The position numbers were made by a program, and so were the translations under genes. DNA of 64,000 bases, from assembly GCA_006384855.1 (NCBI GenBank), contig VCJN01001154.1:33318-97317 (forward strand). Reading direction: 5' to 3'. Positions 1 through 11,164 of this stretch are shown here, piece by piece (the stretch's first letter is position 1; every line of letters starts with the position of its first letter). The DNA is from Tetraselmis striata (Eukaryota > Chlorophyta > Chlorodendrophyceae > Chlorodendrales > Chlorodendraceae). The notes under the pieces are model-generated. The model was not told the DNA's origin, searched no databases, and was given only the letters and a program-made list of their open reading frames with translations.

Positions 1-889
1 CATATATCGACATACTGTAAGTAAGAGGTACTCTTTTAGCTGAATCTACTAAGTAGATGTATCTACACTTAAACCGTATCTCTACATCGAATGAGGATAC
101 TACTACGGAAACCAAACCCATTACTACGAATAATGAAATGATTCCGTGACTGCTCGTTGTAGCATCCCGATTGCCCCCGCGCCTTATATTGTGTACGCGT
201 ACTGATACTCGTACCAGGCGGTGGCAACGAAGTTTCAAGTAGAAAGGGGGCGGCGCAAGCACATTGCCGAAACGGTGCTTCGGCACCATTACAAGCTTTT
301 TGGAGGGGTCATAGGGCCTAAGAGGCAGACCCGCGAATTTTAACCAAGTGAGGGGAGGGTTGGCCCGTGGCTGTCGGGGCGCGACCCATATGGTGGGTGC
401 GCCGCGACAAAGGAAAATGGGGACAGACAAGCCCTCTGGTGATTCTAAGCACACGACGAAGCAACATGCGGGAGCAGCGCTACACGGGATGGTTGCGTGG
501 GGAACCGCACACGGCTGGTGCTGTCGTACGTACGGGTGTACAGTGTCGATGCAACTCCTCGAGGCGCTGCGGAATCGATGCAGCTCCTCGGGCGGTATGG
601 CATACTAGCACCGGACATATTAGGACCTACCGTATTTGCGCCACACCGCGCCTACTAATCAGACGACAAGGAAAAGGAAACCCAAGTACTAGTAGTAGTC
701 GTAAACATTTGAAGGGAGGGTGATGATGGGGGCGCAGGCACATTGCCAATCTATCTTGAGCGCCGGTCGCAGAACGGCGGTCGGGCGGAAGAGCAGCGAC
801 CGCCCACGAGAAGAACGGCTGGCTGCCGTAGTGCGGCGGGGCGTGCGAAGGGCGGGCAAAAAGGGGTGAGGGGGAGCGGACGATGAAGT
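1..889. other. No gene seen
   Basis: I see no convincing coding frame, RNA gene or terminal repeat here. The open frames overlap each other and show no recognisable motif. A short stretch near 660-720 weakly resembles the terminal repeat of the tyrosine-recombinase element at 19.8 kb. Confidence 0.5.
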
Positions 890-2665
890 ATATAGTCAGC
901 TCCAATAAGCGACGGCTCGATGGCGTCGACCAGTTGAGTGTCCGAGGGCTGCAAAAGCAACCTGGGCACAATGTGCGGAGGCGGCTCGATGGCGCCGACC
1001 TACTGCGTGCCCGGGCTGCGAAAGCGACCGGGGCACATGGTGCATCGGCGGTCCATTGGCGCCGACCTACTGCGTGCCAATGCCGTGACAGCCGCCCGGG
1101 CGCAGGATGCAATGCATATGGCGGCACGATGGGGCCGGCCAGCCGCATGTCCGGTCTGCGAAGGCGACCGGGGCACATGGTACAGGGATGGCCTGACGGC
1201 GAAGACCACATGCGTGCCCGGGCCGCGGAAGCGACAGTGAGTGTCACATGGCCCTTTGGCCCTGTGGCGCCGATCGACTGCGTGCGCGCATGCCGCAGAA
1301 GCGACCGGGGCGCAGAGCAAAGTGACGGCATGTTGACGCCGACCAGCTGCGTGCGCATGCCGCGGAGGCGGCTGGGGGACATGGCGCAGGGATAGCCTGA
1401 CGGCGTCGACAAGCTACATGTCCGGGTAGCAAACGCGGCCAAGGCACAAAGTGTACTGGCGGCAAGATGGCGCCGACCAGCAACTGCGTGTCCGAGGCTG
1501 CGACAGCAATGGAGGCACATCGTGCAGCGGCGGCCCGTTGGCGCCGACCAGCTGCTCGGGCCCGAGCCGCGGAAGCGAATGGGACACATGATGCAGTGAG
1601 GGTTCGTTGGCGCCGACCAGCTGCGTGCCTGGGTCTATGAAAGCAACCGAGGCACTTTATGCAGAGGCGGCCCGTTGGTGCCGACCAAGTGAGTGCGCGG
1701 GCCGCGTAAGCGTCCGGGACACATGGTGAAGTGGCGTCATGTTGGCGCCGCCCGTTGCGTACGCAAGTCACGGAGGCGACGGGGCATAGCGTGCGAAGAC
1801 AGCCTAACGGCGAAGACAGCCTAACGGCGCCGACCATATGCGTGCCCGGACCGCGGAAGCACCAGGGCATAGTGCAGTGACGGCCCGTTGGCGCCGACCA
1901 TCTGCCTCCGCATGCCGCGGAAGCAAACGGGGTGGAGGGTGCAGTGACGGCGCGTTGGCGTTGACAAGCTGCGTGCGCATGCCGCAGAAGCGACCGGGGC
2001 ACGGGGTGCAGTGACGGCCCGTTGGCGCCGACCAGCTGCGTATGCATGCCGTGGAAGCGACCGGGGCGCATGGCGCAGTGGTTGCGCGTTGGCGCCGACC
2101 AAATGCGTGCGCATGCCGCAGAGCCGAGCGACCCGTCAAACGCATGGACGGCTTGACGGCGCCGACCAGGTGCGTGCCCGGGCCGAGGAAGCGGCCAGGG
2201 CACATCATGGTGCATGGACGGCATGTTGGCGCCGACCAACTGCGTGCGCAAGCCGCGGAGGCTACCGGGGCGTAGAGTGCAGTGACGGCGCGTTGGCGCC
2301 AACTAACTCCGTGCACAGTAGGACACTTTGAAGGCGACCGCGGCATGTGGCGCAGGGACGGGCTGACGGCGCCGACCAGCTGTGTGCCCAGGACGTGGAA
2401 GCGACATGGGCGAAAGGTGCAATGGCGGCCTGATGGCGCTTGCCAACTGCTTGCCCGCCGAGGCTGCGACGGCAACCGAGACACAGCGTGCAACGGCGGC
2501 TCTCTCGTTAGCGCCGACCAGCTGCTCGGGCCCGAGCCGCGGGAGCGACTGGGACACATGATGCTGTGGCGGGTCATTGGCGCCAAATAACCAGCTTCGT
2601 GCGCCGGCCGCGGAGGCGACCGGGGCGCATGGTGAAGGGACGGCCCGACGGCTCCGACTGGCGGG
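890..2665. repeat. 67-bp GC-rich minisatellite, about 26 units
   Basis: The core GGCGCCGACC recurs at 67-bp spacing, for example at 1890, 1957 (one variant base run), 2024 and 2091. Units carry two further landmarks, a GCCGCGGAAGCGACC-like stretch and a GCAGTGACGG-like stretch. Because 67 is not a multiple of three, the reading frame rotates from unit to unit. This keeps several frames open for hundreds of codons on both strands without coding meaning. A block of about two units near 1500-1615 is closely repeated near 2460-2580, which suggests a higher-order duplication. Confidence 0.9.
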
Positions 2666-2954
2666 CACAACTCCCACGGCATGCAAGTACTTGAAGGGCC
2701 GCCAATTCAGCGTTAGGAGCCGTCCGGGTCACGGTAATATCCGGCCACGGTCGACGCAGGTCCTCCCGCCCCCTCAGACGTCATCGTGGGGTCACGTGAA
2801 CGTTGAGCGACGCGGAATAGAGCGAGCCTAGCAGGTTTTAGGGATATCCGTGAGGGATGCCACGGAATCGGCGTCGACGGGTGCACGGCGCCGGATGCGC
2901 GACGAGGCGGCACTGAATTGGTGGCGGGTTCCGGGCGAGGGTGGTGGACTCACC

Positions 2955-3260
2955 GGCGGAAGTAAAGGAAAAGTAAAGCTCTCCCGCCCGGGTCATCGGC
3001 ATAACCCGCGCCCAAACACTTGACCTCGTTCGCCAAATACAGTCTATGGTATAGCATATTCATTAGACCGTTGCGTCATTCGAACCCCGAAGGGTTAATT
3101 CGTCAAGTAAGCAGTTAATTTAAATAACTTGAATGCATCATGAAACCATCAGTAGCGAACCAGAAAAGTAAACCAATTATTGCCCTACAACGACGAAGCC
3201 GAAAATCGATCCGGGGACCTCTTGTAGGACACCCCCGCTCTACCGGGCGGACATATATAC
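2955..3260 (-). mobile_element. tRNA-derived SINE, copy 3 (diverged)
   Basis: Read on the minus strand, this begins with a tRNA-like head (CCGCCCGGTAGAGCGG D-arm region, about 3240) and a degenerate B-box near 3200. It then continues into the same body as the two plus-strand copies at 7.0 and 45.7 kb, including the shared CTTCGGGGTTCGAATGA block near 3080-3100. It ends with a TTTACTTTT-type tail near 2960. It is more diverged than the other two and I found no target-site duplication. Confidence 0.7.
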
Positions 3261-3640
3261 AACCTTTTATTTTATGTTATTGTGTATACAATAAGGCATG
3301 TTGGCAGCGTACTGGCATGTGACGTTAACACTGTTGTGTAACATGTCATGCGCTATCTTTGGCATTATACCATATGAGTGCCAGTATTACGGAATGCTGA
3401 TGTAACATTCTACGGGTACTTGTAACCGCACAACGGATACTGGCACGAGTGCGCGCATGTCACGCGCAAGAGTACTCGTACATTGGCCTGCTGTTGTAGC
3501 GACTAATATACACAGCGAGGTGACAGCGAGGCCGAGTTGCGGGCAGTGCGGGCGAAGTTGCCCCAAGAGGGTTTCATACCGCTTCGTCACCCGTATGTCA
3601 CATCCCATTCTCACATACAGGGACCCCGGCCGACGACCCT
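3261..3640. other. No gene seen
   Basis: AT-richer sequence with no recognisable coding or RNA signal. It runs directly into the LINE remnant that follows. Confidence 0.4.
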
Positions 3641-4130
3641 GTCCAGGATGGCGCCGTGCACCTCGGTGCTCCTATTAGCCATTACCCCGGATGGTTGACC
3701 CGTGCGTTGGGGCGGCGCCGGGAGGCTCACGCCGCAATGTTGGAGCGCATCGCGACCTTTGGCACGTTAGGATACGGCTGTTACCATGGGGCCATGCGGC
3801 TGCTGGTCGTATGCGCAGTGCGGCAGACCGGCTTCCTCAGCCGCATGATGCCGCATGGACCCTTTCTTGGAGGCCGTGGACGCCGCCAACATTTCGGGTG
3901 CGTTTTCGCTGCTTGGTTTGGACGCTTGCGACCAATCTTCGACCAGGCTTCGCGCCGAGGTGTCGTCCGTGGCTACGAGTGCTTTGCCATGGGCGCGCGA
4001 GACGCGCCGCGTATACAAGATTGTACGGGCCCTTACCAAAGCAAGCACGTTACCGCAAGCAGATGTGCAGCGCGCACGCGCCGCTTACGGGCACCTACGC
4101 CCACGAGATCTTCGAGTTACTTACGGTCGG
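3641..4130 (+). pseudogene. LINE reverse-transcriptase thumb-region remnant
   Basis: Two frames joined by a frameshift near 3855 read as one decayed protein piece. The first carries DGAVHLGAPISHYPGW, then a basic helix (RRREAHAAMLERI) and a stretch rich in C, V and R (MRLLVVCAVRQTGFLSRMMP). The second continues FLEAVDAANISGAFSLLGLDA. The order resembles the region after the catalytic palm of algal LINE-type reverse transcriptases (a 'xxLGAPI' strand, a long helix, then a 'LLLRxCA...YLxR' segment). No YADD motif is present, so this is only the downstream part. Assignment is by pattern memory; a protein search of the joined frames would settle it. Confidence 0.55.
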
Positions 4131-5344
4131 TAATGCTACGACCACCGCTGCACCGGATCAGTCAGCTAGTACTACGGCCCGTACGGGTACGAGCACTAGC
4201 GGAGGACTGCGCGTCACCACATCTCCTTCTACGGCCACTCGCCATGGAGTTGGTACTGGTGAGGCCGCCTCTGCAGCCCAACAATCGTTTCCTATCGGTG
4301 GTACGAGTACTGCCAATACCGTTACTACATGCGCTTATGTAGCTCTCAAGATACCGGCGCCCCGCGAATTAGTGGCACCCCCTCCGACAGTGGCATCTCC
4401 TTCCCCGTCTACTAGAACCTTAGCCAGGCGGTACTACATCTCCGCCCTCGGGTACGGGTACGGGTACGGGTGCTGCATCCGATGATCAACCCACGACGAC
4501 CATGGTTGCCCAACGCCACCTCAGCCGTACGATTCGCTTGCGTGACTTCGTGCGTGGCCCTCGCTCTTGGCTTGCAACGTATGGGTGCCGCGGCCTCGCG
4601 CCTTGATACCCTGCGCTTGTTTAGCGCGTGCGGGCCGGACTCCCTATCGCTTTTCCAGTCGGATCACAAGTAAGCCCGCAAGATTCCCCATGCTGCTTAT
4701 TCGGCTGCCGCGGCGCGGGTGCTGGGCCTTCGCTTGCGCGGGGGTTCCACGCTTGTCACATGTCATGGCCCCACGTGTGGGATTGAACCCTTACTTATGG
4801 CTTCACTCTTCAGATGGCTCGAACCGGAATGCCACGGATTTCGTCGTGGATCATCTGCCCATCTGCCCCGTTGCGAACTACAAGCACCGCATGCATAGTG
4901 GTTTCCTGATCGCCTTTTGAAGCTAGCTCATGTAAATATATAAACCACGACCTCATCTAGCTGGGTGTTTCCTTCCCCAGTACTTTCCGTGCATTCTCTT
5001 GACGCTCTCTATATATATACAATTATGTTTGCACGTTGTCAACTGTATTCTCGATGCAAATTGACATTGCGGGATGTATATGGAGATATTATACTATGTA
5101 ATGCCCGTACAATGACGAAGCTGACATTCTACTGGCCTTTGTCCGACACTCCACGGTCACGCTCTTGGCAGTGGGCGTGCTGCTACAGGTCGCCTCGGCT
5201 TGACGACTAGTGCCGACGATAGCAGCAATACAGCTTTTTACTTCCCCAGTACTTTCCGTGCATTATCTGGACGCTCTCCCTGTCGTAACCATCATCACAT
5301 AGCAATACATACAATACTATTTGTCGTAGCAGTGGTGGCAACTA
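4131..5344. other. No gene recognised; short repeats
   Basis: Contains a GGGTAC-type short tandem run at about 4449-4470. A direct repeat of about 38 bp, beginning TTCCCCAGTACTTTCC, occurs near 4972 and again near 5240. The Ser/Thr-rich open frames around 4130-4490 look like out-of-frame continuation of the LINE remnant and have no recognisable domain. Confidence 0.4.
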
Positions 5345-6704
5345 CACCTACACACATGCACATAAGTTTGGGGTCCCTTTTCGGCAGTCTCAAGACTTCA
5401 GAAGGCTAGGGTACCTGAACGTAGGGTACATGAGATGAAACCCTGGAATCTCAGAGGGTTTTATAAAATCTGCATGACGAGTGGCTCAAACCGAAGCTTA
5501 AAGACCTTTGACTAGGGTGTCACGTTGCACTTGGTTCGTGGATGGGCGTCGCATGCAACAGCACAAAAACCAGGGTCGGTATCACGCACACGCCGACGCG
5601 CGTGAATAGACAACCAAATGGCGGGATGGCCATGAACGCGTGAGGAAACACATTGGCGAGGGGCTCGGGTGCATTTGGTTGCGGTGCAGCCTGGTGGGCG
5701 GCTAGTACATGTCGCGTTGCGATACTGGCATGGCATCAGTGTCGGCCACGCTCAGCAACACCCCCTTGGCGTTTAAAACGCTATAACTTCTCAGGCTTTG
5801 CTCAGAAAATTGTTTTAAAAATACCAAGCAATTGCTCGTTCAAATCTGCGTCGAAACCAACCTTCCAAAATTGAAAATTCGATTTTTGGGGGCCCAGGAA
5901 AAAATCCCCAAAGATGATCATCCAAGTTGCCCATAACTGCCTCATGTGCCCACCCATGTCGGGCGCGTGGCTTTGCGCCAAGTGCGTGTCTAAGCCCCAT
6001 ACTCGGCTGTACGAGAGCGTTATGTGTGTGGATGACCACGGACCACCAACACCTCGCATGTGCCGCCTCCTAGCGATACACACATCTACCAGCCAAAGTG
6101 CCATTTTCCACAGCATATTTCTAGGAATTTCATATTAGTTAAAGTCCACGCCCCTGCCTACCGCGCCACCCCGCCCACGAAACGGTGCAACTGGCATTCC
6201 ACCACGCGCCCCCATAGTAGAGCATCGCCCTACGCCAAGGGGCCCATCGAGCGCCTCTACTCCTACGTGCGTTCGCCACAGAAAAAGCAGCATTTTCAGC
6301 CCAAAACTGCTCCCCATAGTGGCCAACTTGTCGTTGGGGTGTCACGTCGTGCCTATAGCGACATGCTTTCAGTGGCCTACACGCACGGTGTGTATTGTGC
6401 AACTTATGCCAAGGGGCGTATTCACCGAGTTTGGTGCGACGAGTGCCGCTTTTTCCATAGGTTTGGACGGTTGGCGCAACCCACAATTTTCCGGCGCCAA
6501 CGCATCATGCACTGATTTCGCGTTTTTAAAGGGCGCCCACAAATGGTCGTGTTGTCGCGCGGGTGGGTGTAAAGCGCGCGATAGGCGTTCGCCCGAACTA
6601 TTCCCACTGCAGTTAGCATGTATGCACATGCAGCCGGCGTTATCCTCGCGCATGCATGCGCTTTGCGATCGAAAATGCAAAACCCGGACTTATGTGGAGG
6701 GGTG
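5345..6704 (-). mobile_element. 1.35-kb TIR DNA element, copy A
   Basis: This is the reverse-orientation copy of a family also at 22029-23374, 42706-44057 and 57880-59223. Its right end carries the intact terminal sequence (ACTTATGTGGAGGGGTG on the plus strand). The left end is damaged, with a small insertion in the CACCCCTCC core. The body matches the other copies throughout. The flanking TA is visible on the left, while on the right a C intervenes before TATA. No transposase motif is recognisable, so it is probably non-autonomous. Confidence 0.8.
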
Positions 6705-6999
6705 CTATAACAATTATTGTGTTCTTTTAAAAAAATCAGCAGTTTTTTTTCAGCAGTTTCTTTTTCCTGCACCACAACTGCACACCACCACCTTGGTCAT
6801 CCAGTCTCGACAGCTCAGACTCGCACATACTGACTGGCGGAGTTGGCGGCAGTCGCGATGGTTTCCGGGCTGGTGAGCCACAGGGCCCAGGATACGACGT
6901 TCCGGATGGGCCCGAAACGCCCTCGATGCAAATCTAGGACGTCGTCGAAGATTTCCACTCGATTTGTCCTGGATTTTCGATAGGACCTTCCAAGATCGA

Positions 7000-7259
7000 A
7001 AACAAGGTACATCCCTTGTCCGCTCGGTAGAGCGGTCGTCTCGTGTACGAGAGGTACCGGGTTCGATTCCTGGCCGATGTATTTCGGCAATATCGGCCCG
7101 GCGTGTCCCGGGTTTCCTCGGTTGATGCATTAGCCCTTCGGGGTTCGAATGAGGCAATGGTCTATGGGCTATGCCAGACCTACGACTGCAGTTGGCGCAC
7201 GAGGTCAAGTGCTGGGGCGGCTTCGGCCGATGTCCCGGGGCGAACTTTACTTTACTTTT
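7000..7259 (+). mobile_element. tRNA-derived SINE, copy 1, with target-site duplication
   Basis: The element is bounded by a perfect 15-bp direct repeat, ACCTTCCAAGATCGA, at 6985-6999 and 7260-7274. The head is tRNA-like: a D-arm (CCGCTCGGTAGAGCGG), a degenerate anticodon region, and a near-consensus B-box (GGGTTCGATTCC) inside a pairing T-arm; the first five acceptor bases also pair with GATGT. The body includes CTTCGGGGTTCGAATGAGG and GGGGCGGCTTCGGCCGATG. The 3' end is a short TTTAC repeat. Structure, tail and duplication together are diagnostic of a Pol III SINE mobilised by a LINE. Confidence 0.88.
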
Positions 7260-7313
7260 ACCTTCCAAGATCGAGCCTACGACTTCCTAGATTGAATCTG
7301 CGTTCTAGCGACT

Positions 7314-7402
7314 AGCGGCTTTTCGAATACAGTTTTGCAGATAAGCGGCGAATCTGCTACGAGTGTATCCGTTCTATGTGTTCTACGAAAAGCCGCTTTT
7401 TT
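7314..7402. repeat. Foldback hairpin followed by a T run
   Basis: Perfect 12-bp inverted arms (AGCGGCTTTTCG at 7314-7325 and its complement at 7386-7397) enclose 60 bases. The loop holds an inner inverted pair (GCAGAT / ATCTGC). A run of T follows the right arm. It could be a tiny foldback element, or a structured transcript with a Pol III-type T stop, lying 40 bp downstream of SINE copy 1. Confidence 0.5.
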
Positions 7403-9580
7403 GGTATGTGCTTCTTATCATTGTATAACTGTGCAGGTATATTAATCCTAACTGCTTCAAGGTACGGCCGGACGCGCACATACGTATCTTCGTAAGCAGG
7501 ATTAGCACGCGAGGCCGCGAGAAGCTTCGCAGAAGCCGTATAATGTACCCCTGCATGTACCGTATTGTGAACTATTATATCTTACATTAGGGCTGTACCG
7601 TATGGTTGGGGCGCTATTACCCGTACTCTTTGTATGAGCTAACAGCAGAATAAGGCGATATCGGAAATCACCAAAAAAAACTCTTTGTATTAATGCTTAA
7701 AAACACTCTTTATTGTTAAAATAAAACTCTTTGTACTCTTTGTGTTAATGCTAATAGCAGTGCTATGCGCAGCCGGGGCCCAGTAGTTATACTGGCAAAA
7801 AATACCAATATCAGTGTGAATTAACATTTAAAGTATCTGTATTTATAATAAAAACAGTTTACTGTTGTTTTACCTCCTGCCATCTGTACTCGTACGCGGC
7901 GGACGGCAGGCGGGTAAGCATTAGGCCATCACAAATTAGTTAATCGTTTTGGGTGCCCCCTCCTTTTTTGAGCGCCTTTTCATTTTCCTCCTGCTGTATC
8001 CACAGGTACTACAAAGTATTGTCAAAAGCACTGCAAAAGATGGAACTTGGCGGTTATATCATTGCTGGCGATGTCATGCAAGCACAGATTGGCCGGCAAG
8101 CTATTGCCTCAGGCATTACCTGCACAAGAGAGGGCAATTATGAAGAAAAAACGCATATAAATTACAGTGTGGAAGTGAAAATCCCTTGCCCTCTCGGCCA
8201 AAGCCTACCATACTATGTTTGTTTAATGACAGATGCATGCTACTCTGTCACTCTCGCAGCTCTGCTGGGATCCGGCCCGTCTGCATGCTTGCCCATTTCA
8301 AAAATGCCGAAGAACCGCTTTAGACAGTCATCAAAGGGGGGGGGGGGGGGGGGGAGGTAGGCTTCTGCAGCTGCGCCCATACCCCGCCGCTCTTTCGTTA
8401 TTCTCAGGTGAGCTGCACGGCAACCGCGCGAGGTGCGCATGCTGCACGAAGTTGCGTCCCACCTTGTTCGTTGTATCGGCCATGCACCCGACTTCCATAG
8501 ACCCAAGCCAGGCAGTCGACTATATCGTTAAAGTGTGTCTTCTTCCTTGACAGACTATCAGGGTCACCGGCGTGCCGCGTGGGTAGGTGGCGGCTGCCAG
8601 ATGTGACTACCGTCATCATACACAACATAGGGATCACCGGCGCCGGACGCGCCTATACGGGGAGGGTAACCGTAAGATAAAGCCCATTTCAAGCGTTTCC
8701 ACCGCGTCGGAGAGGGTATCGTCGATAAACGCAGTGCAATCTTGCGCGGTGTCGGCGGTGTTGTTTGGGACGCTCGTGGCGACAACATCGGCATCGTGAA
8801 GCGGTAGGGAGGCGGGGGCAAGACAACGCATGACAGTTCATCAACCTGCAAGCATGTCGGTGTCGGGCCAAACTCCGCCGCCTTCCCCCACGACGGCTTG
8901 AACTGATGCACGTTGTCGGAGCTGACGCTCACGCATACTGACAGAACGCTACCAATCAGTTTCAGGGGCATGGTGGGGTGGGTGTTGTGATGCCCAATGG
9001 CGGCCCCCGGCCAGGGTTCTGCGGGGGGCGTGCCGAGTCGAGCCTCTTCAACCAACGTGGCGCCGCAAAGGATAGTGCACCCGCAGACGTGGGGTCAGGC
9101 GCAGCTGTACGAGTCGCGACGGCTTCTCCAGTACATTAAGTACTGTTTGGGATTTAGCATATTGTTTTGCTGATATCGGTCCCCCCCCCCCCCCCCCCCC
9201 TCTTTTTTCTGGGGGGGGGGGGGGAGGGGGAGGCAGCTAAAACGACACATCAACTTGTGAGGGCCTTGTAGGATAAGGTCTCTTTTCGGTACTGTATATA
9301 TTCGTTACTTCTCACTTTCCCGCCGACAGACAGCACCTGACGTACTGCGTACCCCATCATTTAGACATCTATTCATACTTCCGAAAGCAGTGCTGCGCAG
9401 TGGTCAGGTAGTGGTGGTATGTTGACGCCGTGAAAAATTTAATATAAATAGCAAAGGATTAGTTAGATAGCAGCATAGGTGCATTGATGTTAAAGTAGCT
9501 TCCAGCTTTCCACGATTGACAGTAGTGCGAAGACTGGTTAGTAGTAATCATGCTACTGCCCGGTCCTGCTCTCGCTTAAA
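7403..9580. other. Sparse region with homopolymer tracts
   Basis: No convincing gene. An AT-rich stretch at 7660-7745 repeats ACTCTTTGTA-like words. A plus-strand frame of 135 codons at 7953-8360 has no ATG at its start and runs into a 19-base G tract (8336-8354); it has no recognisable domain. Minus-strand frames at 8564-9055 are likewise unassigned. A C20 run and a G14 run face each other at 9181-9230. Confidence 0.45.
9181..9230. repeat. Poly-C / poly-G inverted pair
   Basis: Twenty C residues (9181-9200), a 10-base pyrimidine spacer, then a G14 run and more G. The two arms can pair as a GC-only hairpin, and the G strand could also form a quadruplex. Confidence 0.85.
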
Positions 9581-9626
9581 AAGAATATATGGGGCTAATA
9601 GGAAGTTATGAAGCTCTCAATTCTAT

Positions 9627-9672
9627 CCCCCCCCCCCCCCCTCTCCCGCCCTCTCTCTCTCTCTCTCTCTCC

Positions 9673-9713
<41 letters not shown>
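9627..9713. repeat. Poly-C and (CT)n microsatellite
   Basis: A C15 run (9627-9641) is followed by about 60 bases of nearly uninterrupted CT repeat. Confidence 0.95.
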
Positions 9714-9716
<3 letters not shown>

Positions 9717-11164
9717 TTGCATATACACACCACATATGGCATCACAAATTCATAGCCATCAAGCACAAGAGATCAATGTAAGGCAGCATCAGCAAAGGTT
9801 TAACAAAGGCATGGATTATGACACATTGTGCCGCTGTCAGCCTCCACTGTCCGCATAAGTGTGGAATATAGCGTTGGCAGGCTTCGGATGGAAGGTACCT
9901 TGTAAAGTGGAGTCTGCCAAAGGGTACAGACTGATGGAATAGCTCATCTAGAACTGAGAGTCGGATTGCCGCAGCTCTCGAACAATGATGAACTCATCAG
10001 CCCAAAGCGTTGAGCACCATTCAACGACTCCAGGTGCAATGGTGCCTCTCACAGACCACTTTCGACGAATTGCAAGCCACAAAGCACCTGATATTGTACC
10101 AGCAGGAACAACAACAAATCCATCAAGGTATCAGCATTTCCTCCGGAAGTATACATGCAGCGTATTCCCCAGATTCATTGTCCAGCGAATAATGAAATTT
10201 CTTTGATTTCAACGCATCACATGTGCATGTGAAAAACCTCTTGGAGGAGCATTGCAATCAGACATTCAAGTGCAGAATATGTATATCTTTGCATGCTTGA
10301 CCAAAAAGCTCCCGCTTGTTGCGTGGGAATGTTTCACTGACCTGCACCGAATTGCGATAAAGCTCCATTACCTCTGGCGGCTTTACTGTTGTCGCTTGCT
10401 GTGCGATATCATCACCTCTTTGGCAAAGTTCCTGGGGGTTGGTGTGCACAAAGGTCTCACAAAGATGAGTTCGATAATGAATTGTACTATTTATATAGTA
10501 TATAGCATATATACTTATGTCATATATATCGACATACATCTGTCAGCCTGAAGAACATTGTGCAATGAGGCGATGTGACTTTGAGCGCACATCTCAATGA
10601 TGACAGCTCTGACTTCAACCAATCAACGGAGGTACATTATTTATTGCATTTCATCGGGCGTTACCCTTTAGCAACCCTCAGGCCTCCGGGCTGGGCGCGT
10701 TAAACGATACCATACTGGAACACTACGAAATATCTATGTGTCGTAGTATTTTGCTAATGTGTAAAGTCAATGTACTCCAATTCAATGTATCCAAAAAATA
10801 AAGAGGCGTCCATTCTTGAAATTCTTCAGCTTACAGCGATGAGATGGGGCTGTGAATAACACTGCTACATGTCATTATGCCCCTGTATCCTGCAGCAGTC
10901 TGAGACAGCAGGTCCAGCTGTACTGTATCAATAGAGTGATAGAAGCAGACCTTAGGCACCTTAGCCTTGGAAGTTCGTCCTCCTAGCTGGATACTTGCTG
11001 GTGATGAGTGACACGCCGAATAATGAGTGGATGGTACCACTGAGAGTAGTGATGTAGCAGAGGGGGTGCATACCTCATATCCCTGCAAATCATGGCTAAT
11101 CAAGGGGATCCTCTTAGCAAGCTCAGCGGCCAGCAGTTGTGATCCCTCGGTGCCGGACTCAAAC
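9714..11164. other. No gene recognised; possible exons of the neighbouring minus-strand gene
   Basis: Short open frames occur on both strands but none has a recognisable motif. On the minus strand, 11076-11164 is bounded by intron-like signals and could belong to the gene at 11165-11843, but the reading frames do not join cleanly. A TATA-rich stretch lies at 10490-10530. Confidence 0.35.

Noticed and set aside
627..2682. Several open frames of 290-350 codons on the minus strand
   Set aside because: They lie in the 67-bp minisatellite; the repeat simply rotates through all frames and no unique protein is encoded.
4441..4470. Telomeric repeat (GGGTAC)n
   Set aside because: Only three to four units, not the usual plant or algal TTTAGGG-type motif, and internal in the window.
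7000..7090. Functional tRNA gene
   Set aside because: The D-arm and T-arm are good but the anticodon arm does not fold with a 7-base loop, the acceptor stem is incomplete, and the body, tail and target duplication show a SINE.
8634..8831. AFIDD word as a reverse-transcriptase motif
   Set aside because: The surrounding blocks of a reverse transcriptase are absent and the frame is short.
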